Source: Notamacropus eugenii
Lineage: Eukaryota; Chordata; Mammalia; Diprotodontia; Macropodidae
Direction of reading: 5' to 3'
Length of the DNA stretch: 64,000 nucleotides
NCBI RefSeq assembly: GCF_028372415.1
Contig: NC_092875.1
Coordinates: forward strand, 54,291,228 to 54,355,227
Shown here: positions 1 through 9,775 of the stretch, one piece after another
How the letters are laid out: every line of letters begins with the position of its first letter
Numbering within the stretch: position 1 is the first letter of the stretch
Program-made: the position numbers and the translations under genes
The notes under the pieces: generated by a model
Told to the model about the DNA's origin: nothing
Seen by the model: only the letters and a program-made list of their open reading frames with translations
Databases searched by the model: none

Positions 1-1700
1 TCTATTCCAGGTAAGATTTACAAGGCAGGGAACCTACTGTTCATACAAAAGCTGCCTGATATTTTCTGGGTTATATGACAAGAGGACGTTATGCCCCAGG
101 AATTCAAGAATGCCTCCATTGTCCATGTCTATAAAGGTAAAGGAAATAGACTGTCCTGTGACAATCACAGGAGGGTGTCTTTCTTAGTCATTGCTAGCTA
201 GATTCTTGACAGAGTCCTCCTTATTAGACTGATCCTTCACCTGGAAGATGATCATCTACCTGAGAGCCAGTGTGGCTTCATAAAAAGCCAAGGAATGGTC
301 AGTATGGTGTTCACAGGAGAAATTCTACAAACAGACTAAAGGTCTATCTACAATGTTTGTCAATCTGACCAAGAACTTTGATACTGTCAGTTTTGAGGGC
401 TTGTGGAAAATTCTGGCAAAATTTGATTGCCAAGAAGTTCATCGATATTGTATGTCAGTTTCAGGAAAGCATGCTTGCATGGTTCTGGATAATGGACAAT
501 GCTCCTGCACTTTCCCAGTCACCAATGGAGTGAAGCAAGGTTGTATGCTTGCTCCTATGTTTTTTAACATGATGTTTTCAGCAATGTTGTCAGGAGCCCT
601 CAAGGAGGATGAAAACAGCACCAAGGTCAGCTACCTCACTGATTGTAAATTAATTTTAAAAAGTTACAAGTCAAGTCCAAAGTGAAGAGAGTGTTGCTTT
701 ATAACTTTTTGTTTACATATGGTTGTACACTCATTGCAGCCTCTGAGGCTTAGAAACAACAAAGTATGGATTGATTCCCTGAAGTTTGTGCTAATTTTTC
801 CTAATAGTTAACACCAAGAAAACGCAAGTTCTCCACCAGCCAACACCACACCATCCATATGTGGAACCACTGATTACAGGAAATGGAGAACTTTTGAATA
901 TTGTGGAAAATTTACTTACCTTGGAAGTATACTTTCCAAGGATGTACATATAAATGATGAGGTTGCCACACCAACTGCCAGGGCTAACTTAGTGTTTGGA
1001 AGGCTCAGAAAGAAAGTGTGGGAGAGAAAAGATATTAGACTGCCTATCAAACTGAAGGTTTACAGAGTCATTGTGCTGACCTCATTGTTGTATGTCTGTG
1101 AAAACTGGACAGTCTATCAGTGCCATGCCAGGAAACTGAATTGCCTCCATTTGAATTCTCTTGGGAAGATTTTGAAGATCACCTGGCAAGATAAGGTACT
1201 GGACACTGAGGTCCTTTCTCAAGCTGAACTGCCAAGCATACAAACTCTACTGCAGAGACTACAACTCTGATAAGCTGACCAAATTGTTCAAATGCCAAAT
1301 GTACATGACTGTATATTTGCCTAAAAGACTATTTCACAGAGAACTCACACAAGGCAAATACTCATATGATAGTCAGAAGAAGCTATACAAAGATACTTTC
1401 AAGGTCTCTCTGAAGAACTTTGGAATCAATTTGTGACATGGGAGACATTGACAAAGGACCATCTAGTATGGTGTGCCTGCATCAAAGAAGGCACTGTGCT
1501 GTATGAGCAAAGAAGAATTGCAGTAGCTCAAAAGAAACACGAGATGAGTAAATTTAGAGACATGTCTTCTTCAAATGTTCACGTGGATATTTGTGTCTAC
1601 CTGTGGTAGTGCCTTCCAAGCTCATATTGGTCAGATCAGCCATAGTTGGACATACTGTACCTTGGCCCCAACATAGTGAAGTTATTTTGGTCCTCTTCAA
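1..1700 (+). mobile_element. 3' part of a non-L1, non-BovB LINE (reverse transcriptase)
   Basis: Decayed reverse-transcriptase coding sequence cut by the window edge. Reading forward one sees, in order, a CDNHR motif (about 150), PESQCGF (about 260), the FDTV block at about 378, the TNGVKQGC block at about 520-545, and a C-terminal tail (992-1270) with GRLRKKVWERK, LKVYR and WQDK blocks. These blocks and their order fit a non-LTR retrotransposon of the broad Jockey/RTE/L2 type. The wording differs from the BovB-like RTE copies elsewhere in this window and from L1. The FADD catalytic box (about 700-720) reads as FTYG, and several frame changes and stops separate the open pieces, so it is dead. 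The family name is uncertain. Confidence 0.75.
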
Positions 1701-1782
1701 GAATGGAGAACAATAAGAAATCAGTTGTCTTCAAATACATCTTTTTTTCAAGTGTGTGATCTGAATATTGTTCTTGTTATTT

Positions 1783-1870
1783 TGAGACCAGGTCTCTCTA
1801 TTTCCCAGGCTAGAAGTGCAGTGGCCACACATGGGCCTCATCCAACCCCATGTCCCTGCTAATTGGTAAT
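1783..1870 (-). pseudogene. Probable 7SL RNA 3'-end fragment
   Basis: The plus strand reads like the reverse complement of the 7SL RNA 3' end: GAGACC-AGGTCTCTCTAT, then TTTCCCAGGCTAGAAGTGCAG, then GTGGC. The 7SL counterpart is the block ending CACTGCACTCCAGCCTGGGC...GAGACCCCGTCTC. Only about 50-90 bases match convincingly and the left part of the 7SL RNA is missing. Marsupials have no Alu, so a truncated 7SL retrocopy is the simplest reading. The match is by eye and from memory. Confidence 0.5.
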
Positions 1871-1874
1871 AGTG

Positions 1875-1995
1875 ACTACCTCCCTAAGCAGGTAGTGCAA
1901 ATCTCACTGTTTGGAGAATCAAACGAGATAATGAAAGCAAAGCACTTTGGTAAACCTTAGTGTGCCATGTAAATGTTAGCTATGGTCATTACTAA
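1875..1995 (+). repeat. MIR/THER-type SINE 3' part
   Basis: Contains the marsupial MIR-family 3' region: GAGATAATG, CAAAGCACTTTGG, AAACCTT and TAAATGTTAGCTAT in the expected order. The tRNA head is missing or too diverged to see. Confidence 0.6.
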
Positions 1996-2160
1996 TTAAT
2001 CCTCAGCAACTCAGGCATACTGTCCTTTGGAGGCCTAGGGTGTCTAGTCTCAACTATTAGACTTTAGGTATCTAGCTTCTTAGGGACTCTGGAGTTTAGT
2101 CCCATCCCAGACCCTCTAGGATTATAACAATAACAATGGCTAACATACTATAGCTTGTGC

Positions 2161-2217
2161 ACTATACATATATCTAAATATCTATCTACGTATATATCTA
2201 TATCTATCTATCTGATA
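2161..2217. repeat. (TATC)n-type microsatellite
   Basis: Irregular run of TATC/TATA units, about 55 bp, diverged and therefore old. Confidence 0.8.
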
Positions 2218-2284
2218 GCAGATTAAAATTTTGAATGTGTTGAATATGTTGAATGAGGAGAAAGGAGGACAGCTGCTACTCACT

Positions 2285-2600
2285 CACAGGTTGTGTTTGT
2301 CCTTCTTTCTCAAAGAAGACCATGACAGTAAGATGATGACATGACTTGCAATTGACTTTCATTTGTGTGAGGGAGAACTGTGCAAGGTCACCAACCTCAC
2401 TTTCTTCTCCTGAGCCACCTGGGTCCAGTGGCCTGATATTTATCAGGATGTCTGAAGATGGCCCAGAATGCAATGTGAGACCCTGCCCCTTTCAGGCTAA
2501 AGTCTTATAACATTTTTACTTTGAGCAAGATACACCCATTCAATGAATAGGCTTCTTTAAGTAGTTGCTCAGGGGATGGCCCCTTTAATCAATGGTTGAA
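2285..2600 (+). repeat. Marsupial SINE, 'AAGAAGACCATGACA' family, copy 1
   Basis: This roughly 300 bp unit recurs at 33596, 51705 and 52335. Shared landmarks are AAGAAGACCATGACA, GATGACATGACTTGCA, GGGCTGTGCAAGGTCACC, the AGCCATCTG block, CAGGATGACTGGAGATG and a tail with GAATAGGC...CCCCTTTAAT. The minus-strand open frame at 2276-2473 is a by-product of the repeat. The formal family name is uncertain (possibly WSINE1-like). Confidence 0.7.
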
Positions 2601-3105
2601 GTATAAAATGAATAATTTTGATTTAAATTAAAATTTAACTAAAATCTTCATGTATAAATAAAACCTACACAGCCAAGTGCTGCGTCCCACGCAGCAGAGT
2701 TTGAACAGGGGTCACCTGTAAGGGGATGAGAGCACATGTGGGAATGGAAAAGAGCACACAGACATCAAACTGTTCAAGGCATAGCCTGGGCAGGCTCAGG
2801 AACAAGCGACTGCCCTTCAGGAGTCAACTTTTACTTAGAAATTGACGTCCTGGTTACATCCCAAGATAAGGAGACGCAAACATACATTTCCTGGGAGAGC
2901 ACACAGATACACAATGTATAACTTTTACAACCCTTACAATATTTAACTTTTATGACCCATTGTCCTGTCTTCATAATATAGAATTCTATACAATTTACTT
3001 AGGGGATATTCTGCCCAGCTGGGTTCCCAAGGAGGCATGCTTGACTTCACAGTCATATCCCTGCTGTTGCAGGAAACTGGGGGAAAACTTTCATAGACAG
3101 TCTCT
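2601..3105. other. Unassigned stretch with a perfect hairpin
   Basis: No gene or repeat family recognised. It holds a perfect 8-bp-stem, 3-nt-loop hairpin at 2678-2696 (TGCTGCGT and ACGCAGCA). Composition is mixed and somewhat LTR-like, but no paired ends or target-site duplication were found. Confidence 0.5.
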
Positions 3106-3562
3106 TAGATAGAATGTGATTGGGCTGGAATCTATCTGTGGGATATATATACGAATATATATATATATACATATATATGGATGTCTATGGATATCTAGGT
3201 GTATATGTATATATGTGAGCATATATATATATATATATATAAATACATATGTGTGTCTGTGTGTGTATATGTGTGCGTATATTTCTATATCTTCCCATGT
3301 TTAACTAAAGCCTTTTTTGGGAATAGGGGGAGGTAGGGGGAAAATAAAGTAAAAATGTACAGCAGAGAAGAAAAGAAAACCTACAAAGAAGCAAAGAAAA
3401 GCTGGACAGCTTTGAAAACAATGTGTAGTATTTTTTATGTAGGTTTTCTTGAATTGGAAATTTATTGATTTATATTGAACCCTATCCTATATTCTACTAT
3501 GTATATGGCAATTCTTATTTTGCATTTGTTTAAAATAAATTTAAAAATTAAAAAAAAAAAAA
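3106..3562 (+). mobile_element. L1 3' UTR and tail (old subfamily)
   Basis: A (TA)n/(TATG)n tract at 3140-3260 is followed by a GGGGGAAAATAAAG block, the AAGAAGCAAAGAAAAG block, GAAATTTATTGATTTATA and an A-rich tail at 3530-3562. The same order of blocks occurs at 54328-54680 downstream of L1 sequence, which is why I assign it to L1. Only the 3' end is present. Confidence 0.65.
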
Positions 3563-3778
3563 GATAAAATAAACCCAAGTATCTCATTTGATCCTCACAA
3601 CCACCCTAGGAAGGTAGGTCCCATTACTATTTTCATCTTACAAATGAAGGAACTAAAACAAACAGAGGTTAAGTGACTTGCTCAGGGTCACACAGTCAGT
3701 ATCTGAGGCTGTATTTGAACTCAGGTCTTCCTGACTTCAGGCCCAGTGCTCTGTTCACTGTACCACCTAGGCCCTGGA
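3563..3778 (-). repeat. MIR-family SINE
   Basis: Reverse-complement MIR landmarks in order: ATCTCATTTGATCCTCACAA, GGTTAAGTGACTTGCTCAGG, GTCACACAGTCAG, TTTGAACTCAGGTCTTCC and the A-box end CCACCTAGG. Nearly full length. Confidence 0.85.
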
Positions 3779-3879
3779 AATGGAGTTCCTTACACCTCCA
3801 GGAGACCCAAATGTCTACCTTCATCATTCCCAGTTACTGAAATATCCAGCTCCCTCCAACTCCTAATGACTTTACTAAC

Positions 3880-3907
3880 TTTTTTCCCTTTTTTTCCCTC
3901 CCTTCAG
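3880..3907 (+). promoter_or_regulatory. Splice acceptor before the FUT coding exon
   Basis: A strong pyrimidine tract (3881-3905, almost all C/T) ends in CAG at 3905-3907, two bases before the ATG. FUT2-type genes carry the whole coding region in one exon entered by such an acceptor, with a non-coding exon upstream. The donor and first exon were not found. Confidence 0.7.
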
Positions 3908-3909
3908 TA

Positions 3910-4917
3910 ATGTCAGGCCCCCTGATATTCTGCTCCCTCCCAGTCCTCCACTTCCTCCTCTTCATTTTTGTGACCTCAACAGTCTTTCACCTTCAACTTC
4001 GAATCTCAAAGACGTCCAAAACATGGAAATATCTACCAGTCCCTGAGACCCCAGCCCCTACGACTTCCCACCCTAAGGGCATCTGGACTGTGAATTCTAT
4101 AGGCCGTCTAGGAAACCAGATGGGTGAGTATGCCACTCTCTATGCCCTGGCCAAACTCAACGGACATCAGGCCTACATCTCACCTGAGATGCATCGTTAC
4201 CTCGCTCCCATCTTCCGAATCACTCTTCCTGTTCTCCCAGCCAATGTAGCCAAGCACATACCTTGGCGTAATTACTACCTACATGACTGGATGTCAGAGG
4301 AATACCGCCATATTGATGGTGCTTATGTCTATCTCACTGGCTACCCCTGTTCCTGGACTTTCTACCACCACCTCCGAGAAGAGATCCGTCGTGAATTCTC
4401 CCTACATGAACATATCCGAAAGGAGGCTCAGGCCTACCTATGGGGATTACGGAAAAGCCCAGCCACTTTTGTGGGGGTCCATGTCCGCCGAGGTGACTAC
4501 GTTCATGTCATGCCCCAAATCTGGAAAGGCGTGGTAGCGGACAAGGGCTATTTGGAACAAGCAATGAATTGGTTCAGAGCTCGTTACAGCGATGCTGTCT
4601 TTGTCGTCACCAGCAATGGGATGGCATGGTGCCGGGACAACATTGATTCCACCAAGGGAGATGTCATATTTGCAGGGAATGGGATGGAGAGCTCTCCTGA
4701 GAAAGACTTTGCTCTGCTGACTCAGTGCAACCACACCATCATGACCATTGGCACCTTTGGCATTTGGGCTGCCTACCTGGCAGGTGGTGAGACGATCTAT
4801 TTGGCCAACTACACCCTTCCAGACTCACCTTTCCTCAAAGTCTTCAAGCCAGAAGCTGCCTTCCTGCCTGAATGGATAGGGATCCCAGCTGATCTGTCAC
4901 CTCTCCTCAAGAACTGA
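3910..4917 (+). CDS. FUT2: Galactoside alpha-1,2-fucosyltransferase (FUT2-like)
   Basis: An intact 335-residue type II Golgi glycosyltransferase of family GT11. It would transfer L-fucose from GDP-fucose to terminal beta-galactose, making H-type antigens. Seen in the sequence: a short cytosolic tail, one signal-anchor helix at about residues 5-26 (hydrophobic, ending VTSTVFH), a proline/threonine-rich stem at about 42-57, and the lumenal catalytic domain from about 58. Family motifs are [18 protein letters not shown] (65-82), the GDP-fucose-binding HVRRGDYV (191-198), [10 protein letters not shown] (232-241) and [20 protein letters not shown] (265-284). N-glycosylation sequons are NHT (274) and NYT (300). 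The end DLSPLLKN matches FUT2 (DLSPLLKH) better than FUT1, and length is close to human FUT2 (343). This start follows the acceptor directly and precedes the anchor. SEC1 or another paralogue of the FUT1/FUT2 cluster is the main alternative. No damage is visible. Confidence 0.93.
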   Translation: MSGPLIFCSLPVLHFLLFIFVTSTVFHLQLRISKTSKTWKYLPVPETPAPTTSHPKGIWTVNSIGRLGNQMGEYATLYALAKLNGHQAYISPEMHRYLAPIFRITLPVLPANVAKHIPWRNYYLHDWMSEEYRHIDGAYVYLTGYPCSWTFYHHLREEIRREFSLHEHIRKEAQAYLWGLRKSPATFVGVHVRRGDYVHVMPQIWKGVVADKGYLEQAMNWFRARYSDAVFVVTSNGMAWCRDNIDSTKGDVIFAGNGMESSPEKDFALLTQCNHTIMTIGTFGIWAAYLAGGETIYLANYTLPDSPFLKVFKPEAAFLPEWIGIPADLSPLLKN

Positions 4918-5345
4918 ACATGGTTCTTTTTTCATGCCCTCACCCCAGAGTCTGACAATGGTGCAGATCAATGTTCTATGGAAGTAGGGCTTGGAGGACA
5001 GCAGAGAACCATTTCTCCTATCCTGGCCATCTATCCATATCTTAGGACAGAGGCCTCAACTTAATGACCTACCTCATCCCACCCTCTGCCAATCACCCAA
5101 GAATGGATCTACACAGTGTAGTTGGTTACCATAGCAGATCTGAAGAAGAGAGCTTGGAGATTATCTAAGATGGGCTAATGTGTCCTTAACGTGTCCCTAA
5201 AACCCACTGGAGATGGACATACATTAGTTGGATGTTTACATGTTTACACTGGGGGCTTTTGGGAAAAGGGCCAAGCTGATCCGTTTCAATGGACTCTTGA
5301 GCATTTTAATAAATGCTGTCAATAAAATCCTTTGGTGTTTAGGGC
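4918..5345 (+). other. FUT 3' UTR with tandem poly(A) signals
   Basis: Unique sequence follows the stop. Two AATAAA hexamers lie close together at 5308-5313 and 5321-5326, followed by a TTTGGTGTTT GT-rich stretch that could serve as downstream element. The short open frame at 5228-5413 is incidental. A 3' end near 5345 is inferred. Confidence 0.55.
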
Positions 5346-5945
5346 ATGAAGTAGAGACATTTAGACTTCCCCCCAGGTTTATGAAGGGCAGACCTCACAA
5401 AGCACAGAGCTAGCTAGTGCTCAACATTGTCTGCAAGAGGGGTTTCCTTACTGATAGGTCTGGAATTAGTTCAAATTAGAGGGAAGTAAGAATGGGTATC
5501 CTTCATTCATCTGCCAGGATCTTCTGCTTCCCTGAGGAATGGGGCAAAAGAAAAAGCTAAAACATCCAGGGACCCTCTACCCTATCCATAGCAGCCCAAA
5601 AAGCTGAGGTTCTCTCAGCTTGTGGGAATAGAAGCAAGAACAGAAATGTTTTCACTCTTTTCTGACCTTGTAAGGTGGAAGATTATTTCCAGTTATGGGA
5701 TCACATTTTCTGAAACACATTGACAAGCTGGAGAGTGGGCAAAAGATTCTAACCTAATTGGGAAGAAAACTGGAGACCAGGTCATGGGAGGGTAATTTGG
5801 AAGGACTATGAATATTTCTCCAGAAGAAATCATTTTGTACTACATATTGTCAACCTCCCAGACAGCTGTGAGATTCTAAGTGCCCATGAAATTGAGGCCC
5901 ACAAAGGTGAGAGGAATAGTGGGCAGTGATTTCACAAGAGGAAGC
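5346..5945. other. No recognisable feature
   Basis: Unique-looking sequence downstream of the FUT gene. No coding potential, RNA gene or repeat family seen. A later poly(A) site for the FUT gene within it cannot be excluded. Confidence 0.5.
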
Positions 5946-6205
5946 AATTGGCTTCAGATAGCTAGGTGGCACTGTGGGCAGTGCTGGGTCTGGAGTCCGG
6001 AAGAGCAAAGCTCAAATTTGACCTAAAATACTTATGAGATGTGTGACCCTGAACAAATCATTTAACCTTTGTCTGTCTCAGTTTCCTCAACTGTAAAATG
6101 AGGCTAATAATAGCACCTACCTCCAAAGGTTGTTCTGAGGATCAGCTGAGAAAATATTCATAAAATTGCATAGCTCAGTGCTGGGTACATAGTAGAAATT
6201 TAATG
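5946..6205 (+). repeat. MIR/THER-type SINE, near full length
   Basis: Forward MIR order: tRNA-like head CTAGGTGGCACTGTGGGCAG, GTGTGACCCTGAACAA, CTCAGTTTCCTCAACTGTAA, AATGAGGCTAATAATAGC, then the L2-like tail with GTGCTGGGTACATAGTAG and ATTTAATGTTTATT. Confidence 0.85.
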
Positions 6206-6590
6206 TTTATTCCTTTCCCATCTCATCCACCTTCACTACCTGAACAACACTCACATTTTATTTCCCATTTCAAATTCCATATTCAGCACCAATATCTAGT
6301 GATAGCTGTCACTGAACTCAGGGTCTCCTCCTTTAAGTCTTCTTTTTCTTCCTCTTCCTCTCCTGTCCAACTAACTCCAGGTCAGCCCCCATCTGCTCTA
6401 GGGAGGTTAGAACTAGAGATGGAGATGCCTGGATCCCTGAGGGAGCTTGAACCACTCTCTCCTCTTTTTTCTGATTTTAACACAAATGGAGATTGAGTGT
6501 TCCAGATGGGAAAATATGCTTCCCATCAAACGACCACAATGGCATTGTACTGCAGAATTCCTGGACACCAGTTTGGGAAGCAATGACCTT
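6206..6590. other. No recognisable feature
   Basis: Unique sequence with a pyrimidine-rich tract (6330-6365). Two short overlapping open frames (6203-6496 and 6447-6629) have no recognisable domain and run into repeats. Confidence 0.5.
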
Positions 6591-6850
6591 ATTCATAGGG
6601 TTACAAATTTAGAGCTGAAGGGATCTTAGTAGCCATCAACTGTGATCTCATTTTATAGATGAGGAAACTGAGGCATAGAGACACTAAGTGATTTGCCCAG
6701 AGTTACAAATCTAGTAAGTATCAAAAGGTTCTTCCCAGGATCACACAACAAATCCATAATGATAGCATCTCGAAGTCAAAAGAAGCCTTAGAGAATCCTT
6801 CATTTTACAGAGAAGGAAACAAAAGCCCAGAGAGAGGCAGAGATTTGTTC
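6591..6850 (-). repeat. MIR-related and CR1-tail-like sequence
   Basis: GAGCTGAAGGGATCTTAG is followed by CATTTTATAGATGAGGAAACT, GAGGCATAGAGAC and TGCCCAGAG. This composite of a 'GAGCTGGAAGGGACCTTAG' motif and antisense MIR core is common in marsupial DNA. A second weaker copy follows at about 6760-6850. Confidence 0.6.
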
Positions 6851-7829
6851 AAGGGTCTAAATCACAGAATCTCAGACCCCTAATGGGGTTCAGAGATCCT
6901 CTTCAGTTAATTTATTCTCAGAAAAAGAAAAGCACTCACATTCAGTAATAACCTGCTTGACTATCTTGAGGGAGTTGGGTGGGGAGGTAGAAAGCCAAAT
7001 TAAAGGGTAAGAAATTAAGAAAACAAAAGACAAAGGGTCAATCGGACAACAAAACATTTTCTTTCTCAGAAAACAGGCAGTTTCAGAATCAGTTAAGAGG
7101 AGAAATATCCTAGAGAGCCCAGAGGCAGATCTTGACCATACAGTCTAGATGGTGAGGAGCAGTTGTGAAAGTAAACAGGAAAACCAGAAATGGGTCAGTC
7201 TCAGATCTCTTATCTTCTATGTCTCTATCAGCTTCCCCCTCTGTTTTTGTCCTTGAATCTCTCTTGGGGACTTGATCTGTGTAGCTCTCTCTTTCCTAAA
7301 GATTCTTTCTCTCTTTGATCTATCTCCATATCTGTCTCTGACTCTTTAGACCTTAGCATCTCCATCTGAGAGTCTTTTTCTTTGAGACTGAGACTCTCTG
7401 TACCTCTACTTTCTTTCCTATCTGGATCTCTTATTCTTCTACACTGTGATAACCTCAAATTCAATTTTCTTCCAAGACAAGCATAGGAGTCACTTTTGAG
7501 CTCCTTTATAGGTTTACTGTGTATCTTTATGGGCTCCTGGGAGTCCTTTGCAGCTTTGAAATGCTCAGTTGCCAGTGTTTTGGTTTTTTTTCCTAAACCA
7601 TAGATCTAATGACATCACTCTTGACCAACTTCAAACCAAACCAACTCCACACTAGCCTTCATTTACACCTGCTCCCCATTAGAAAATCAGACTCCACACC
7701 TGGAACCACCCTGAGTTCTGATATGTAGTTTTTATCGTGCCAGGATCCAAGACTTCGTCTCATTCCCATAACATATCCAGATCATGCCACCACAAATGGA
7801 TCCTCCCCTTCCTTCTCTTTCCAGTACCT
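6851..7829. other. No recognisable feature (pyrimidine-rich stretch)
   Basis: No gene found. 7225-7440 is an irregular TCTCT-rich tract whose minus strand gives a charged, low-complexity 78-residue open frame with no family resemblance. Confidence 0.5.
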
Positions 7830-7975
7830 CTTTATGTATTGTCTTTTCCCATTAGAATGCAGAACGTTAGAATGCTGATTGAGGATAGACACTACCCTTC
7901 TACTTTGCATTTGTATCCCAAGTGGGACACAGGACCTGGAACATAGTAAATGCTTACTAAATAGTTTATCTATCA
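7830..7975 (+). repeat. L2/MIR 3' tail
   Basis: Tail landmarks in order: TGTCTTTTCCCATTAGAATG, TTTGCATTTGTATCCC, then ACCTGGAACATAGTAAATGC, as in L2-derived 3' ends. Confidence 0.6.
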
Positions 7976-7984
7976 ATCCATATA

Positions 7985-8250
7985 CCCAATAATACCTATC
8001 TACACAATAATGATAGTACTGGCCAACATGTATACCTTATCTTAAGGTTTGCAAAAAGCTCAACAAATAATCTCATTTCAAAAGCAAGTGCTGTTATTCC
8101 ATTTTACATATAAGAAAACTAAGGCAGACAAAGGTTAGGTGTCCTGCCCAGGGTTACACATCTACCAAGTGTCTGAGGCTGGATTTAAACTTGAGTTCTT
8201 CCTAGCTCCAGGTCCAGTAGTCTATCCACTATGCCACCTAGCTGCCTATT
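7985..8250 (-). repeat. MIR/THER-type SINE, near full length
   Basis: Antisense landmarks: TTAAGGTTTGCAAAAAGCTC, ATCTCATTTC, CATTTTACATATAAGAAAAC, GGTTAGGTGTCCTGCCCAGG, and the head-derived CTATCCACTATGCCACCTAG followed by CTGCC. Confidence 0.85.
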
Positions 8251-8654
8251 AAAAACTCCAAGGGTTCCTGATTACCTCCAGTATCAAATACAAAGTCCTC
8301 TGTCAATTAAAGTTCTTAAAAAACTAGACTCTTTCTATCTGTAAGATCAATTAATTCTGGAAGAAACAGATCATTCCACCAACTCTACAAAATTACTACA
8401 TTAGCCTACTTGCTGCTCCTCAAACACAATGCTCCATCTTGAGTCTCCATGCCTTTTCACTGAATATCCCTCATGCTTGGAATCATCTCCATCTTTACCT
8501 CCTTCTAATTTTCCTAATTTCTGTTAAAGACTCAGGTTAAATTCCACCTTTTGCAGGTCCTTCCCAGTTGCTTCCTGCTACTGGTGCCTTCTTTGTTGAG
8601 ATTACCTCCCATTCTCATTCTCTAGGTAGACAGGTGATAAATGGAGAAATAAAT

Positions 8655-8708
<54 letters not shown>

Positions 8709-8850
8709 AAGATAGATAGATAGATAGAATGTACTTATTTATATACTGTCTCCCATTAGATTGTGAGCTTCAAGGTAAGGTCTATTTTTACCCTTTTATC
8801 CCCAATACTTAGCACATAGTAAGCTCTTAATAAACATTTTCTGAATGATT
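8251..8850 (+). mobile_element. L2 LINE 3' end
   Basis: Matches the L2 3' region in order: ATTACCTCCAGTATCAAATA, GCTGCTCCTCAAACACAATG, CCATGCCTTTTCACTG, AAAGACTCAGGTTAAATTCC, then TCCCATTAGATTGTGAGCTT and TTAGCACATAGTAAGCTCTT ending AATAAACATTTTCTGAATGA. A GATA microsatellite has grown inside it. Confidence 0.75.
8651..8729. repeat. (GATA)n microsatellite
   Basis: About 19 nearly perfect GATA units with one GAAA interruption, embedded in the L2 tail. Little decay, so recently expanded and probably length-variable. Confidence 0.97.
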
Positions 8851-9019
8851 GGGGAGGGGGGGGGTGTTCTTTTCAGTATGCACTTGTTACCTTGAGCAAT
8901 TGTATAGGAGCTGGGAATTCTGTACTTAAGTTTGTAGAAACTTTCACTACAGTAAAACACTGGGTGAGAGTATATGAATCAAAAGATATATTGACTATTT
9001 TGGGGAAAGCCCCAAGATT

Positions 9020-9145
9020 AGATCTTATTGAAGTCTAAGGGCAGGTTTATTCCTTTTTTGTCTTTCTTGCCCCTAAATTTAACACAGTGGATTTCAGGGT
9101 ACATTGTGGATACTTAATAAATGTTTGTTGAATTGATTTGAATTT
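9020..9145 (+). repeat. L2 3' tail fragment
   Basis: AGGGCAGGTTTATTCC, then TGTGGATACTTAATAAATGT and TTGTTGAATTGA, typical of L2/MIR 3' ends. Confidence 0.6.
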
Positions 9146-9775
9146 TACTTTTGTGTCTCCCTGGTTCTTTGTTTCTCTAAGTCTCTATCTTTGAGGCTCT
9201 GATGTGTTTTTTGTCTGCATAAAAAAAAAAAAACAGAGTTTGCCACCTATCAGGGGTCTCAGTTAATCAGCTGGGTCTAAGGTACTGCAAGGTGGAAGTT
9301 CCAGAGGAACTAATATAAGGTGGTAGTACAGCCTGGAAACACACTCCAATGTGATTCCCTACCTTTAGGGGCTCAGATTCCCCACTCCAGCTTATTGTCC
9401 CAAATTCAAAAAAATGAGACTACTTTAGGACATCTCTAGGGTCAGAAATCTCTCTTGAGTCCCTGGTGAAGAGCATCTATAGATTGACCAGACTACCTCA
9501 GGACCTTCTGGGAGAAATAACTTTCTCCTCCTACATAGAAAGAGACTGGATAGTGTGAAGGAATATGAGGGCCTTATAAGCCCTCTAATTTGTCAGGGAC
9601 CCAGGCATCTGGATCCTTAGCACTCAGCCACTCAGGGATCCAGCTATTCAGTTCTTACTCCTGATTTTGCTATAAAGGGGTCATGGATAAGAATAATTTC
9701 TGGTCTAGTGTAGAGATAAGAAACAAGAGAATACGGAGGCAAGAGTCCTACTAAATTCTTTTTGTGACACAAATT
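9146..9775. other. No recognisable feature
   Basis: Unique-looking sequence with an A-run at 9221-9233. No coding, RNA or repeat signal recognised. Confidence 0.5.

Noticed and set aside
3116-3304. 62-residue open frame rich in I, Y and C
   Set aside because: Translation of a TA/TATG microsatellite in an L1 3' UTR.
4283-4734. Other-frame open frames within the FUT gene (84 and 95 residues)
   Set aside because: They overlap the well-supported GT11 coding frame and have no independent evidence.
7228-7464. 78-residue charged open frame on the minus strand
   Set aside because: Produced by an irregular TCTCT-rich tract; low complexity and no family resemblance.
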